64,000 nucleotides of DNA from Microvirga sp052114605 (GCF_052114605.1 NZ_JBFRFB010000002.1:372001-436000); one strand, 5' to 3'; counted from the first letter of the stretch, positions 1 through 9,160 are shown. Translations and numbers: made by a program. Notes: generated from the letters alone by a model not told the origin.

Positions 1-192
1 CCATGAATAGGTCTGCCCCGCAAGCTGGCCTTCCAGACCCTTCACAGCGCCAGGAAACAGGGTTCCAGCCGCCCCCTCGATGGAAACGAACGAGACGGAT
101 TGGTTGACCATGGAACGCGTGCCGTCGATGACCAGACCGACGAAGCCAGCCGCCACCAGCAGAAGCCCCAAAGTGCGCGCCACGAATTTCAA
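1..192 (-). CDS. Small membrane protein, C-terminal part outside window
   Basis: Unrecognised conserved-looking small protein read on the minus strand; only the first ~64 codons lie in the window and the frame is open to base 1. The N-terminus carries one clear hydrophobic segment (RTLGLLLVAAGFVGLVI) followed by a polar stretch, so an inner-membrane protein is likely. The start is taken as TTG at 192 because GAGGA lies about 8 bases upstream; no better ATG is in frame. It sits upstream of, and divergent from, the tRNA-Ser gene and is probably core genome rather than island. No function is assigned. Confidence 0.5.
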   Translation of the reverse strand, partial: MKFVARTLGLLLVAAGFVGLVIDGTRSMVNQSVSFVSIEGAAGTLFPGAVKGLEGQLAGQTYSW

Positions 193-391
193 GAAACAAT
201 CCTCGTCAAACAGAGAGGAAATATCTAGAGCGTTTTGTCGCTGCCGGAAAGCCGATTCACACAAACTTCCCACACAATCGGGCTTGCCTTTTGCATCTGT
301 TTAGCGATACACGGGCGCTCCGCACGATGTGCGAGAAACCTGTTCCGCGGCTTCGCGAACAAGGTTACGGAGCCTGACAGGCTCTTTTGCT

Positions 392-481
392 GGAGGGGTG
401 GCCGAGTGGTTGAAGGCGCACGCCTGGAAAGTGTGTATACGGGAAACCGTATCGCGGGTTCGAATCCCGCTCCCTCCGCCA
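392..481 (+). tRNA. tRNA-Ser (anticodon GGA)
   Basis: A full cloverleaf with a class II long variable arm can be folded. The acceptor stem pairs 392-398 with 471-477, the discriminator base is G478, and CCA is encoded at 479-481. The anticodon loop CTGGAAA between stems CACGC and GTGTG gives anticodon GGA (reads UCC/UCU). The variable arm is TATACGG/CCGTATC-like and the T arm contains GGTTCGAATCC. The last bases are repeated twice downstream in the same orientation (18,011 and 34,370), so this gene is the likely integration site of the adjoining island. Confidence 0.95.
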
Positions 482-1030
482 TTATCTAAGTCTCTGATAT
501 TACTAGACTTTGCGCTTGCAGACACCTTCTTCGAGGTGCCGGATTTCTTGTGCCAATTTCGAGATAGTCATTCTCTGACAGTCACTCTCAAGAGACCAAA
601 CAGAGGCTTTCCGGCTCAAACTCTGCCTCCGTTCTCCGCCCTAAAATGGCCCAGTCCGGTTGTGGTGACAGGCAAATACGCGTGCGATCGATTAGCCAAT
701 GCTAGCGGTCAACCCGAGCGCAAAATTATGGCCGAGATTCGGTAGGCGGTGGATGCAAACGAAGAGAGCCGATCGCTAGGATGACGCCTCCTCTATCGCA
801 CTCGTCGAGGAGAGCACGGCGATCCGCCGCTTTGATCGTTGCGCCGCCTCCTCCGCACATTTTTCGACATGCGCGGTCTGGTTGATGACCTGAAGATTGC
901 CTGCTCCCCAGAAGACCAGCAGCTCCGGCCAAGACGTCGCGCGATGTTGGGACCAAACAGCGAAGAGCGGAATGCGATGGTCCACTTCGGCGGTCCTAAG
1001 CAGTCGCTTCCCGGTTGTCGTGCATTTCCG
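474..1030. repeat. tRNA-Ser 3'-end direct repeat, copy A (island left end)
   Basis: The core CTCCGCCATTATCTAAGT (474-491) overlaps the tRNA 3' end. Similarity to copy C (34,370-34,930) continues for about 550 bases, through a shared stretch around AGTCCGGTTGTGG and into the HNH gene. Copy B (18,011-18,235) matches only the first ~220 bases. On the minus strand a frame containing KLAQE ends with a stop close to the core in copies A and C, which suggests remnant coding sequence. Beyond about 1030 copies A and C become unrelated, marking a breakpoint inside the HNH gene. Confidence 0.8.
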
Positions 1031-1033
1031 CTG
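776..1033 (-). pseudogene. HNH endonuclease-like protein, 5'-truncated
   Basis: The reading frame matches the C-terminal ~83 residues of the intact HNH protein encoded at 34,674-35,156. Both contain the core RTAEVDHRIPLFAVW and the downstream NLQVIN / HVEKCAEEA segment, with many conservative differences. The N-terminal half, including the paired cysteines near residues 20-40 of the intact copy, is missing here: homology stops near 1030 and unrelated sequence follows. No ribosome binding site fits the remaining frame. I read it as a pseudogene cut by insertion of the transporter block. Confidence 0.75.
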
Positions 1034-1470
1034 GTGGGTACGTAAGCAGATCATGGACTTAATCCAGTCTGCATCAATTGATAGAGTTGATGCAACTTCA
1101 GCGGTCGGTACGCTATAGCAGGCCGTACTGGTGCTATTGCTCGGAACTCAAATATTTAATCTTTTGAGGTGGTACTAGAGTATCACTACGTGCGACAAGG
1201 GCCCTACCGATCACGAGCGGGCTTAGTGCACTTTGCAAGTACACTAGAGCTCCATCTAGAAGCGTTCGCCCCACTCTTTTGGACCACCGTCGCGTTAATT
1301 ACGAGTTCTCATATATCGCGGGCGTTCCTCTTGAGTCATCCGCAATCCATTATGCTCACCGTCGCGTTCCTGCCAGAGGAAAACTGATGAGGTATGGGCT
1401 CTGAATAGACTTGGGTGCCGTTCAGAGCGGTTCGATCTGCCTCTGTCCCTAGAAGGCTCATTTGCAACCC
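1034..1470. other. Gene-free junction; possible weak hairpin
   Basis: No frame here looks like a protein. An 8-base inverted repeat GCTCTGAA (1398-1405) / TTCAGAGC (1421-1428) lies about 45 bases beyond the stop of the minus-strand operon that ends at 1471 and could help terminate it, but there is no T-run. Confidence 0.35.
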
Positions 1471-2082
1471 TTATGCGCTCTTTACCGGAAACGTGGGTTC
1501 ACCGAGAGAGAGCATCAGACGGTTCGCCCAATTGAAGAAGGCCGCGCCATTGATGACATCGACAATCTCAAGATCGTCGAGACCCGCCCGCTGCAGCCCC
1601 TCGACCAGACCATCGTCAGAGACTAGCGGCGTCGCCGTCAAAGCTGTCGATGCTTCGATGATCGCATTCCATCGCCTGTCGATATCGGCATCGACGCCCT
1701 CGTCGAGTAGGCGCTGGATCTCCTCGCCGCGCTTTGAATGAACCGTGGCGAAGCGGGAGTGAACGGACGCGCAGAAGATGCAGCCGTTGAAGCGGGAGGT
1801 AGCCGTTGCCGCAAGCTCGCGTTCAGCGCGGGGAAGGCCGCTGCTCGTATTGTAGAAGATGTCCTTATCGGTCTTCGTCCGGGCTTCCAGAACCTCCGGA
1901 TCGCGGGCGAGCAGCAGAAAATAAGGCGACTTGGCGCGGGAAGCGTCCACGAGGCCCGCCCAGTGCCTGTCAGTCAGCTCGTCGGCGGAGAGGGGCTCCA
2001 GCCATGGCAGCCAGCCCAGCTCTTCCTGTGTGAAAGCCACGGGTTCGCAGTTGTCGGGATGGGAGAGGGTTTTCTCGATCAT
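1471..2082 (-). CDS. AhpD-like alkylhydroperoxidase domain protein (Avi_7169-like)
   Basis: A 203-residue carboxymuconolactone-decarboxylase/AhpD-fold protein. The AhpD-type active-site pattern is visible: C101-x2-C104-x3-H108 in NGCIFCASVH, preceded by Glu88. In AhpD this cysteine pair is the redox-active peroxidase/thiol site. Length and composition agree with the family I know as the Avi_7169-type alkylhydroperoxidase domain protein, which travels with a peptide-type ABC transporter and a luciferase-like monooxygenase, exactly as here. It is the last gene of the operon running from 9086, 12 bases after the next CMD-domain gene. It may handle a reactive product of the monooxygenase; that role is inferred. 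Confidence 0.85.
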   Translation of the reverse strand: MIEKTLSHPDNCEPVAFTQEELGWLPWLEPLSADELTDRHWAGLVDASRAKSPYFLLLARDPEVLEARTKTDKDIFYNTSSGLPRAERELAATATSRFNGCIFCASVHSRFATVHSKRGEEIQRLLDEGVDADIDRRWNAIIEASTALTATPLVSDDGLVEGLQRAGLDDLEIVDVINGAAFFNWANRLMLSLGEPTFPVKSA

Positions 2083-2094
2083 GATGTGCGCCTC

Positions 2095-2751
2095 TTAAAC
2101 GGTGCCGGTGGCCAGAACGCCTGTGAAGATGGATGTCACATCAACATCCGTTCGAGTGGCTGAAGCCAGCGCGCTCAAGCCCGCGACAACGCGGATCTGG
2201 AAGGAGAGGAAGGCGACCAGCTGCGAGATCGTGACGATGTCCGTCGTGGACCACCCGGCATCGATCAGTTTCTGCAGTGCTGCGCTGCTGGCATCGCGCG
2301 GACGGAAGACAAGAAGATGCGCGTGCTCCAAAGCGGCGACCAACTTGGGTCCGAGCAGATCCGCATGAGTTACGAAGACCTCGTACTTAAGCCCCTCCTT
2401 GTTCTCACGCAACAAAGGCCCTTCCGGGTAGCGGCCATAGGGCCCCTCGGTCGTCCCGCACAGGATTTCCGCGGCAATGATTTCAGCCAATTGCTTCTCC
2501 GCCGATTTTCCCAATCCGGCTGCATAGAAGTCTCGCACGTGAGACTGACGGTGAAGGCCTGCCACGAAGGTCGCGATGGCAAAACGCTCCGCCAGGGTCA
2601 CGCCGCTGGGAAAGGCAGGCTCGAAGAGGGCGAGGTAGCTTTTCTGCGCGTTCTCGCGCGCCTGAGGCCTTTCCGCCCGCAGCTTGTCGAGACGCGAGTT
2701 TGGTTGGATGCCGGCCAGATGATCGATGATGTCCAATGTGGTCGTGCTCAT
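2095..2751 (-). CDS. CMD domain protein (Avi_7170-like)
   Basis: A 218-residue, mostly helical protein related to the carboxymuconolactone decarboxylase fold but without the CxxC redox pair of its downstream neighbour. It has one cysteine, in AAEILCGTTEG. Two CMD-like halves can be seen, the first around residues 40-100 and the second around 130-200. Placement between the luciferase-like monooxygenase and the AhpD-like gene matches the conserved cassette of Avi_7170-type proteins. A non-redox partner or lyase role is plausible; the reaction is unknown. It is 27 bases downstream of the monooxygenase gene and cotranscribed with it. Confidence 0.8.
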   Translation of the reverse strand: MSTTTLDIIDHLAGIQPNSRLDKLRAERPQARENAQKSYLALFEPAFPSGVTLAERFAIATFVAGLHRQSHVRDFYAAGLGKSAEKQLAEIIAAEILCGTTEGPYGRYPEGPLLRENKEGLKYEVFVTHADLLGPKLVAALEHAHLLVFRPRDASSAALQKLIDAGWSTTDIVTISQLVAFLSFQIRVVAGLSALASATRTDVDVTSIFTGVLATGTV

Positions 2752-2778
2752 GTCATGCTCCTGTATGGGTAAAGGCTC

Positions 2779-3825
2779 TCAGCGCACGAGAGCGACGCGT
2801 TTCTCAGGTATCTCGACGGTCTTCTGCCATCCAAGAGCGGGGGCGACCTCACTGGCAATCAGCTCGATGGAGCGCAGGATGTAGGAATGGGGCGGATCGA
2901 CGGAATGTACCTGGAAGACTATGTCGGTCGCCCGCGCCAGAGCCGTGTCCTTGCTCAAAGTTTCGATCACGTCGTCCGGCGTGCCCACATGGGTGTCGAG
3001 GGCGGTAATGATGTCGGACAGATTGTTGCTCGGGATGAAATGCCCCTTCTCCGCGAAATGATCGACGACCTTACGCAGCCCCTGCTCCGCGAGGCGCAGG
3101 GCCTCGTTCCGGTTGTCGGCCACAAACAGGGTGCGGGAAGCCATGATGCGCGGCTCCCGCCCCTGAGGCAGCGCTTCGAGATAGGCATCGATGATGGGAT
3201 GCTGGATGTCGCAGAGAAAGGCCTGCGGGGTCTCCTTCGGCCTCGGCTGCGTGCGCGACAGCATGAGGCCGTCACCGGCCCTTCCGGCGCGCGCGCCACC
3301 CCAATGGGAGAATGTCGCCTGCCAGACACGGTCGTTGAGGGACGGCTCTGCCGGATAGAGGCTGTCACCGCCTTCAAGCGGCTTGCCGTTCCATGCATCT
3401 TTGACGATGGCGAGAGAGTGCTCGAAGATCTCCGTGCGGTTGGCGCTGTCATGACCGAAGGCCGTGAAGGAGGACGGTGTGCCGCCCGTTCCAACACCAA
3501 CTTCGAGCCGTCCTCCGGAGATGAGATCGAGAACAACGGCATCCTCCGCTACGCGGATGGGATGTTCCAGCGGCAACGTGATCACGCCGGTACCGAGGCA
3601 AATGCGGGAGGTGCGGGCCGCCACATGCGAGAGAAAAACCAGGGGCGACGGTAATCCACCTTCCGCCTCATGAAAGTGATGCTGCGCCACCCAGGCTGTG
3701 TCGAAGCCGTGCCGCTCCGCATGAACGATCTGCTCGGCGGCAAGGCGATAGCGCTCGCCTGCGCTGGCTTTGTCGAGAAGGCGTGTGAAGAAGCCAAGGC
3801 GCTTTTCTGGTGAAGAAGTTGTCAT
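2779..3825 (-). CDS. FMN-dependent luciferase-like monooxygenase (KPN_01858-like)
   Basis: A 348-residue bacterial luciferase-like (LLM) TIM-barrel monooxygenase that would use reduced FMN and O2 to oxidise a small organic substrate. The N-terminal GFFTRLLD strand, the FDTAWVAQHHFHEAEGG segment, the ICLGTGVITLPLEHPIRVAED block and GRLEVGVGTGG are typical of the family. The ATG at 3825 was chosen over the longer upstream frame, because that extension runs back into the ABC gene as a shadow frame. The FMN reductase at 9856-10410 is the obvious source of reduced flavin. The substrate probably enters through the transporter of this operon; its identity is unknown. Confidence 0.88.
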   Translation of the reverse strand: MTTSSPEKRLGFFTRLLDKASAGERYRLAAEQIVHAERHGFDTAWVAQHHFHEAEGGLPSPLVFLSHVAARTSRICLGTGVITLPLEHPIRVAEDAVVLDLISGGRLEVGVGTGGTPSSFTAFGHDSANRTEIFEHSLAIVKDAWNGKPLEGGDSLYPAEPSLNDRVWQATFSHWGGARAGRAGDGLMLSRTQPRPKETPQAFLCDIQHPIIDAYLEALPQGREPRIMASRTLFVADNRNEALRLAEQGLRKVVDHFAEKGHFIPSNNLSDIITALDTHVGTPDDVIETLSKDTALARATDIVFQVHSVDPPHSYILRSIELIASEVAPALGWQKTVEIPEKRVALVR

Positions 3826-3850
3826 GGTCTTGCTCCGCTGTGAAATGCAT

Positions 3851-5506
3851 TCAGTGATGAAAGGGGTGCCGTTGTCCGGGGATCGCGCCGAGCAATTCGC
3901 GCGTGTAGTCGCTCGTGGGCCCCAGGAACACGTCCTCAATGCCGCCGCTGTCGACCTGACGGCCGTTATGCAGCACGGACACCGTGTCCGAGATCTGCCG
4001 AACCACCGCGAGATTGTGCGAGATGAACAGGTAGGTGAGCCCAAGAGCTTTCTGCAGCTCATCGAGAAGCTCGAGGATCTGTGCCTGCACCGTGACGTCG
4101 AGCGCCGAAACGGCCTCGTCCAGCACCAACACCTGCGGATCGAGAACGAGGGCGCGGGCAATCGCCACGCGCTGCCGCTGCCCACCCGATAGTGCACGGG
4201 CTTTGCGGGTCAGGGCCGATTGCGGGAGTCCAACTCGGTCGAGGATTGCGTGAACTTTCTTCGCGCGATCCTCTCGCGGAATAGGGTCGAAGTTGAGGAG
4301 CGGTTCCTCCACAATCTGAAAGATGGTCTGGAGCGGATCGAGGGACGCGAACGGATTTTGGTAGACGAGCTGGATTGTCCTGCGGAACTGACGAAGCGCT
4401 TCGCCGCGCAGGCCGGTGACGTCGGTTCCGTCGACGAGGATGCGCCCGCCACTCGGCTTGTTGAAGCCTACGATACTGCGCGCCGTTGTCGTCTTGCCGG
4501 AGCCTGATTCACCTACGATGGCGTGGGTCGAGCCCCGCTGCACCGTGAAGGACACATTATCCACCGCCCTGAAGGCTTCGCGGCCCCTGACGGAAAAATC
4601 CTGCACGAGATTCTCGACGACGATGGCGTTCTCCTCGCTTTGCAGGTTTCTGGCGCGGGAGACATGCCTGACCTTGCCGAGCGAGGGCGCATCGGCCAGA
4701 AGCTTTTGTGTGTATTCGCTGCGAGGATTCGCGAGCACCTCTTCGGTGCGGCCCTGCTCCTGAATGCGACCGCCTTTGAGCACGACGATATGGTTCGCCC
4801 GGTCGGCAGCAACGCCCAGATCGTGTGTCACGAGAAGAACGGCGGTGCCGTATTCGCGGCGAAGTTCGTCGATGAGATCGAGGATCCGCTTTTGCACCGT
4901 GACATCGAGGGCGCTCGTGGGCTCGTCGGCGATGATCAAGGATGGCTTCAAGGCAATCGCAATGGCGATCAGGACGCGCTGGCGCATGCCTCCCGACAAT
5001 TCGTGCGGAAATTGCCTGGCCCGAAGCTCCGGCTCCGAGAGGCCGACCCTGGCGAGAAGCTCGGTCACCCGCGCCTCGATCTCGCCTCTGCTCCCGTAGC
5101 GATGGATCTCCAGCACCTCGGCGACCTGCGCTCCGACGGTCTTGACCGGATTGAGCGAGCTTGTGGGGTCTTGCGGGATGAGGCTGATCTTGCTGCCGCG
5201 AATGGCATCGAGCCGCTTCTGCGCCCAGCTTGCGATATCGGTTCCGTTGAGCCGGATCTCGCCGGATTCGAGCTTCCCGTTATCGGCGAGAAGCCCGATG
5301 ACCGCCTGCGCAGTCGTCGTCTTGCCGGAGCCCGATTCACCGACCAGGGCCACCACCTCGCCCGGCTTCACCTGAAGCGATACGTTATGGACGACCCGCT
5401 GGAGCTCGTCCTTGCCGCGATAGGCAACAACAAGATTGTTGATTTCCAGAACCGGCACGTCTGAGCGGCTTAGAGAGTGTGCGTGAAGGTCGATGGCCGT
5501 GCTCAT
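3851..5506 (-). CDS. Peptide-type ABC transporter, fused double ATPase (DppD-DppF-like)
   Basis: A 551-residue cytoplasmic protein with two complete ABC ATPase domains. Walker A GESGSGKTT is at residues 56-64 and again near 329-337; each half also has an ABC signature (LSGGMRQR, LSGGQRQR) and a Walker B ending in DE. Single-chain fusion of the DppD- and DppF-type subunits is common in this family. The start at 5506 overlaps the stop of the upstream permease by four bases (ATGA), so the two are translationally coupled. It energises import through the two permeases encoded just upstream. Confidence 0.93.
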   Translation of the reverse strand: MSTAIDLHAHSLSRSDVPVLEINNLVVAYRGKDELQRVVHNVSLQVKPGEVVALVGESGSGKTTTAQAVIGLLADNGKLESGEIRLNGTDIASWAQKRLDAIRGSKISLIPQDPTSSLNPVKTVGAQVAEVLEIHRYGSRGEIEARVTELLARVGLSEPELRARQFPHELSGGMRQRVLIAIAIALKPSLIIADEPTSALDVTVQKRILDLIDELRREYGTAVLLVTHDLGVAADRANHIVVLKGGRIQEQGRTEEVLANPRSEYTQKLLADAPSLGKVRHVSRARNLQSEENAIVVENLVQDFSVRGREAFRAVDNVSFTVQRGSTHAIVGESGSGKTTTARSIVGFNKPSGGRILVDGTDVTGLRGEALRQFRRTIQLVYQNPFASLDPLQTIFQIVEEPLLNFDPIPREDRAKKVHAILDRVGLPQSALTRKARALSGGQRQRVAIARALVLDPQVLVLDEAVSALDVTVQAQILELLDELQKALGLTYLFISHNLAVVRQISDTVSVLHNGRQVDSGGIEDVFLGPTSDYTRELLGAIPGQRHPFHH

Positions 5507-6399
5507 GCTTTCACCTTTCCGAAGGATTGGCTGATGCGGTTGGCTGACAGCACGACGAGGATCACGACGATTCCGGGCACCGTGGTGAGCCACCAGGCGC
5601 GCGCGATGTAGTTGCGTCCCTCCGCGATGAGCAGACCCCATTCGGGCGTGGGCGGAGGAGCGCCGTAACCAAGGAAGCCGAGGGTGGAAATAGCGAGGAT
5701 CGCCCAGCCGAACTGCAGGGCCGCGAGCGCCGTCACCGAAGTCAGGGAGTTGGGAAGAATGTGTCGCAGCAGCACGCGGGTGAAAGTGCCGCCGCTGCCG
5801 AAGGCAGCTTCCACGTAGTCGCTCACACGTACCCGCACCACTTCCGAGCGCGCAAGCCGCGCGAAGCGGGCAATGGAGGTGACGCCCACTGCAATAGCTG
5901 CGGTTACGTTGCCGAAGCCGAGCAGGATGACGATGCTGAGCGACAGGAAAAGCTGAGGGATCGACAGAAGAACATCGACGCCCCGCATGATGATGGCGTC
6001 TGTCCGACCTCTTGCCGTTCCGGCGATCAAGCCCAGCGCCGTTCCGACCACGAGGCCGACGCCGATCGCCACGAAGGCTCCCGAGAGCGAGTTGCTAGCG
6101 CCATAGATGATGCGTGCCAGGAGATCGCGACCGAGCGCATCAGTGCCTAACCAATGCTCGGCGCTGGGTGCGCGAAGCTGCTGACGAGCGATGCCGACCG
6201 TTCCGCTGTAGCTGGTGAAGGCTTGCGGGATGAGCGCCCACAGAACGACCACACCGATCACGGACCAGGAGAGCACAAGGCCAGGCTGGATGTTTTTAAG
6301 CGCGACGATCCAGCGCGATGTGAAGAGGGAAGTGGCTTCTTTCAGCACGCTGGAATCGTCTCGCAGCAGGCTTCGTCCCGTGGAGTTCAGGCTGGTCAT
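5503..6399 (-). CDS. Peptide-type ABC transporter permease (DppC-like)
   Basis: A 298-residue inner-membrane permease. There is a cytoplasmic N-terminal stretch, a first membrane segment near residues 40-60, then the DppC-type periplasmic motif HWLGTDALGRDLLARIIYG. The cytoplasmic EAA-type loop is around YVEAAFGSGG...RHILPNSL, and GFLGYGAPPPTPEWG follows as in DppC proteins. The start at 6399 overlaps the DppB-like stop by four bases. It pairs with the DppB-like subunit to form the channel. Confidence 0.92.
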   Translation of the reverse strand: MTSLNSTGRSLLRDDSSVLKEATSLFTSRWIVALKNIQPGLVLSWSVIGVVVLWALIPQAFTSYSGTVGIARQQLRAPSAEHWLGTDALGRDLLARIIYGASNSLSGAFVAIGVGLVVGTALGLIAGTARGRTDAIIMRGVDVLLSIPQLFLSLSIVILLGFGNVTAAIAVGVTSIARFARLARSEVVRVRVSDYVEAAFGSGGTFTRVLLRHILPNSLTSVTALAALQFGWAILAISTLGFLGYGAPPPTPEWGLLIAEGRNYIARAWWLTTVPGIVVILVVLSANRISQSFGKVKA

Positions 6400-7340
6400 G
6401 CGAAGGCTCCTGTTCTGACTTTGAGACGAGGGTCGAAGACCGGGTAGAGCAGGTCGACCGCGAGGTTGATGACGACGAATGCAAAGGCAGAGAATACGAC
6501 CAAAGCCTGCAGTACCGCGATGTCCTGGTTGTTGACGGCCTGCTGCGTAAGCCCGCCGATTCCGTTGAGGCCGAACACGGCTTCCGTGACGACGGCACCC
6601 GCCAGAAGCTCGCCGAACAGAATGCCGCCGATGGTGAGCGTGGGCAGCACCGCATTCTTGGCCACATGCCGCCATACGACCCAGCGATGCGAGGCGCCCT
6701 TGGCGCGCGCCACCGCCACGAAAGGCTCGGTGAGCACGTCATCGATATTGCGCATGAGAATCTGGGCGAGCGGCGCCGAGATCGGAACCGCGAGCGTCAG
6801 GACGGGAAGGATGAATGCTTCCCAAGGTCCCGGATTAATGACGGGAATGAGCTTTAACCGGAAAGAGAAAATCTGGATCAGCATGATTCCGAGCCAGAAC
6901 ACGGGCGTGGAGATGAATAGGGATGGGATGGATTGAATGAAGGAGCGCAGCCAGGAGAAGGACGTCAGTGCCGAAAGCGCCGAAAGCAATAACGCCACAG
7001 CCACCGCGACAATAAAGCCGAGTGAGGCAAGCCACAGCGTCGGCGCGAGGTTCGCCGCGATCAGATCGCTGACGGGAACACCCGCCTGGATCGAGTAGCC
7101 GAATTGGCCGGTCAGAAAATTTGTGAGCGAATGAAAATACTGCACCGGAAGCGGGCTGTCGGCCGCATAGGATGCCCGTATCTCCGCAATCTGGGCCGGC
7201 CCCAGGCCCAGTTCCGGGTTCAGGAACTTAATGAGGATTGCATCGCCCGGAAGCGCCTGAAGGAGAATGAACGAGACGGTGAAAGCAGCCCAGAGCACGA
7301 GAGTTGCCTGCCCTACCCTTCCGGTCACATATCGCAACAT
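6396..7340 (-). CDS. Peptide-type ABC transporter permease (DppB-like)
   Basis: A 314-residue permease with an N-terminal membrane helix (about residues 9-30) and LPGDAI, the family hallmark after the first helix. Four to five further membrane spans and the EAA loop ARAKGASHRWVVWRHVAKNA follow. The start is the ATG at 7340 (MLRYV), where DppB proteins normally begin, rather than the longer frame. It follows the binding-protein gene after 81 bases and overlaps the DppC-like gene. Confidence 0.92.
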   Translation of the reverse strand: MLRYVTGRVGQATLVLWAAFTVSFILLQALPGDAILIKFLNPELGLGPAQIAEIRASYAADSPLPVQYFHSLTNFLTGQFGYSIQAGVPVSDLIAANLAPTLWLASLGFIVAVAVALLLSALSALTSFSWLRSFIQSIPSLFISTPVFWLGIMLIQIFSFRLKLIPVINPGPWEAFILPVLTLAVPISAPLAQILMRNIDDVLTEPFVAVARAKGASHRWVVWRHVAKNAVLPTLTIGGILFGELLAGAVVTEAVFGLNGIGGLTQQAVNNQDIAVLQALVVFSAFAFVVINLAVDLLYPVFDPRLKVRTGAFA

Positions 7341-7421
7341 GATGGCTCCTGTCGTGAATGATGAAAGTGGCTGCGATGGATGCCGGGTGCCGGAATGCCC
7401 CGGCACCCGATTTGCCGAACG

Positions 7422-9086
7422 TCAGTTACGGGGCGTGAGCCATGTGCTGTAAAAGCTCGGACGGCCCACCGCTTCGAAGGACACGCCCCTCACGTAAGGC
7501 GCAGCCGCGAAGGCTTGCGGTTCCTCGAAGATTGGGATGACATAGGCCTGATCCACCACGTAGTTTTGGACGTCGCCTGCAATCGCGAGGCGCTTGGCGC
7601 GATCAGGCTCGGACGCCAGCTTGTCCAGAAGCGTATTCAGCTGATCGTCGAGGAAGCTTTGCACCTTGTCGCTGTTGCCGCCCTTTTGCAGCAGCACGTT
7701 GCGATTGGTCGGATAATACTGGCTCTTGATGACATCGGGATCGGCACGGCCGACCATCGCCGGAGATACGGGCGCCTTTGCCGGATCGAAGTTGTTCACC
7801 GTCGCACTTCCCGAATCGGCCGTGAGGACATTGAGCTTCACGCCGATCTTGCCCCATTGCTGCGAGACGAGCTGAAGCGTCTCCTTGTTCTGCGGCTGCG
7901 GCAGGGATTCGTAGGCCGAAAGCTCCAGGTTCTTGCCGTCCTTCTGGCGCAGGCCGTTTGCGCTCACTTTCCATCCGGCCTCATCGAGCAGCGCCTTCGC
8001 CTTGTCGAGATCGTGGGTGAGCTTGGGCGACAGATCGATATAGCCCAACGCCGTCTTGGCGATGATGGACGATGCCTTCGGGTAATGAGCCGAGAACAGG
8101 GTCGACACGATCTCGTCCGTATTGGTGGCGTGCAACAGCGCGCGGCGGACGCGAATATCCGACACCAGAGGATTGTCGGGGCGGAAGACGACGCTGTTGT
8201 TCACACCGCGCGTGGACGGCGCATAGATCAGGTAGCCCTCGTCTTCGACCTGCTTCTCGTCATAAGCCTGGATCTGCCGGATGACATCGGCTTGGCCTGC
8301 GAGCAGCGCGCCGATGCGCACGCTGTCCTCCGGCGTGACGACATACTTGATGGAGTCGAGATAGGCGCGGCCCTGGTGTTCCAGCTTCGCCGGCCCCCAA
8401 TTGTAATCGGCGCGCACTTTCAGGTTCAGTTCGCGCCCAAGCGTTTCGCTTGCAACCACGAAGGGGCCGGAGCCGATGATCTTCGTGGCATCGCCCAAGG
8501 TTTCATAAGGCAGCGCGAGGGTTGCGAGAGACACGAGCCCCGAACCGATCACCGAAGTGCCCTGCAAGAAGCCGGGTGAGGGCTTCTTGAAATAGAATTT
8601 GACCGTGGAGGAATCGATCACCTCGCTGCGGTCGTAATTGTTGATCACCTCGGAGATCGGAAGCTTCAGATCCTTGTTGCCGCGTCCGAACGTGTCGTAG
8701 TTCTTGGCGACTGCTGCTGCATCGAGCGGCGTGCCGTCGGAGAACGTAACCCCTTTGCGAATCTTGAACGTGTATTCCGTGGCATCCGCATTGACCGTCC
8801 AGGATTCCGCGATCCAGGGCTCGATCTCCAGGGTCTTCGGGTTCTGATAGGTGAGCTTGTCGGTGATCTGGTTGAGGATGCCGCCGTTCGGATAGAAGCC
8901 GCCCGCTGGTGAATAAAGGTTCGTATGGGCCTGCTGTTCGAGATAGATCAGCGTCCCCCCCTGCACGGGCTTCTCATTGAAGCCGGCCGCCTGTGCGGCT
9001 CCCCATCCGCCCGTTCCGGCCAGAAGCGTGGCGCCGAGCAAGGCCGTGAGACGGGCTTTATTCCTGAAGCGTCGAGTGATGGACAC
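7422..9086 (-). CDS. ABC transporter substrate-binding protein (family 5, KPN_01854-like)
   Basis: A 554-residue periplasmic solute-binding protein of the peptide/opine/nickel type (SBP_bac_5). A Sec signal peptide is visible: basic start, hydrophobic core around residues 14-30, and cleavage likely after AAQAA near residue 34. The mature part shows the family blocks WIAESWTV, GVTFSDGTPLDAAAV and VRRALLHATNTDEI. It is the first gene of the operon to 1471. The match to KPN_01854-type binding proteins that accompany luciferase-like monooxygenases is from memory of the family. The ligand is unknown; a peptide-like or modified amino acid compound is the inference. Confidence 0.9.
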   Translation of the reverse strand: MSITRRFRNKARLTALLGATLLAGTGGWGAAQAAGFNEKPVQGGTLIYLEQQAHTNLYSPAGGFYPNGGILNQITDKLTYQNPKTLEIEPWIAESWTVNADATEYTFKIRKGVTFSDGTPLDAAAVAKNYDTFGRGNKDLKLPISEVINNYDRSEVIDSSTVKFYFKKPSPGFLQGTSVIGSGLVSLATLALPYETLGDATKIIGSGPFVVASETLGRELNLKVRADYNWGPAKLEHQGRAYLDSIKYVVTPEDSVRIGALLAGQADVIRQIQAYDEKQVEDEGYLIYAPSTRGVNNSVVFRPDNPLVSDIRVRRALLHATNTDEIVSTLFSAHYPKASSIIAKTALGYIDLSPKLTHDLDKAKALLDEAGWKVSANGLRQKDGKNLELSAYESLPQPQNKETLQLVSQQWGKIGVKLNVLTADSGSATVNNFDPAKAPVSPAMVGRADPDVIKSQYYPTNRNVLLQKGGNSDKVQSFLDDQLNTLLDKLASEPDRAKRLAIAGDVQNYVVDQAYVIPIFEEPQAFAAAPYVRGVSFEAVGRPSFYSTWLTPRN

Positions 9087-9160
9087 GGTATTTCCCCTGC
9101 ATATTGAAGCCGAATGACCTGAGAATTATCGAGGCGGGAAAGCCCGAAACGCAACGGGAA

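Noticed and set aside
1169..1387. 72-codon plus-strand open frame
   Set aside because: No RBS, no similarity to anything I know, and low coding character.
7380..8579. 399-codon plus-strand open frame
   Set aside because: Antisense to the binding-protein gene at 7422-9086, which has clear family motifs and a signal peptide.
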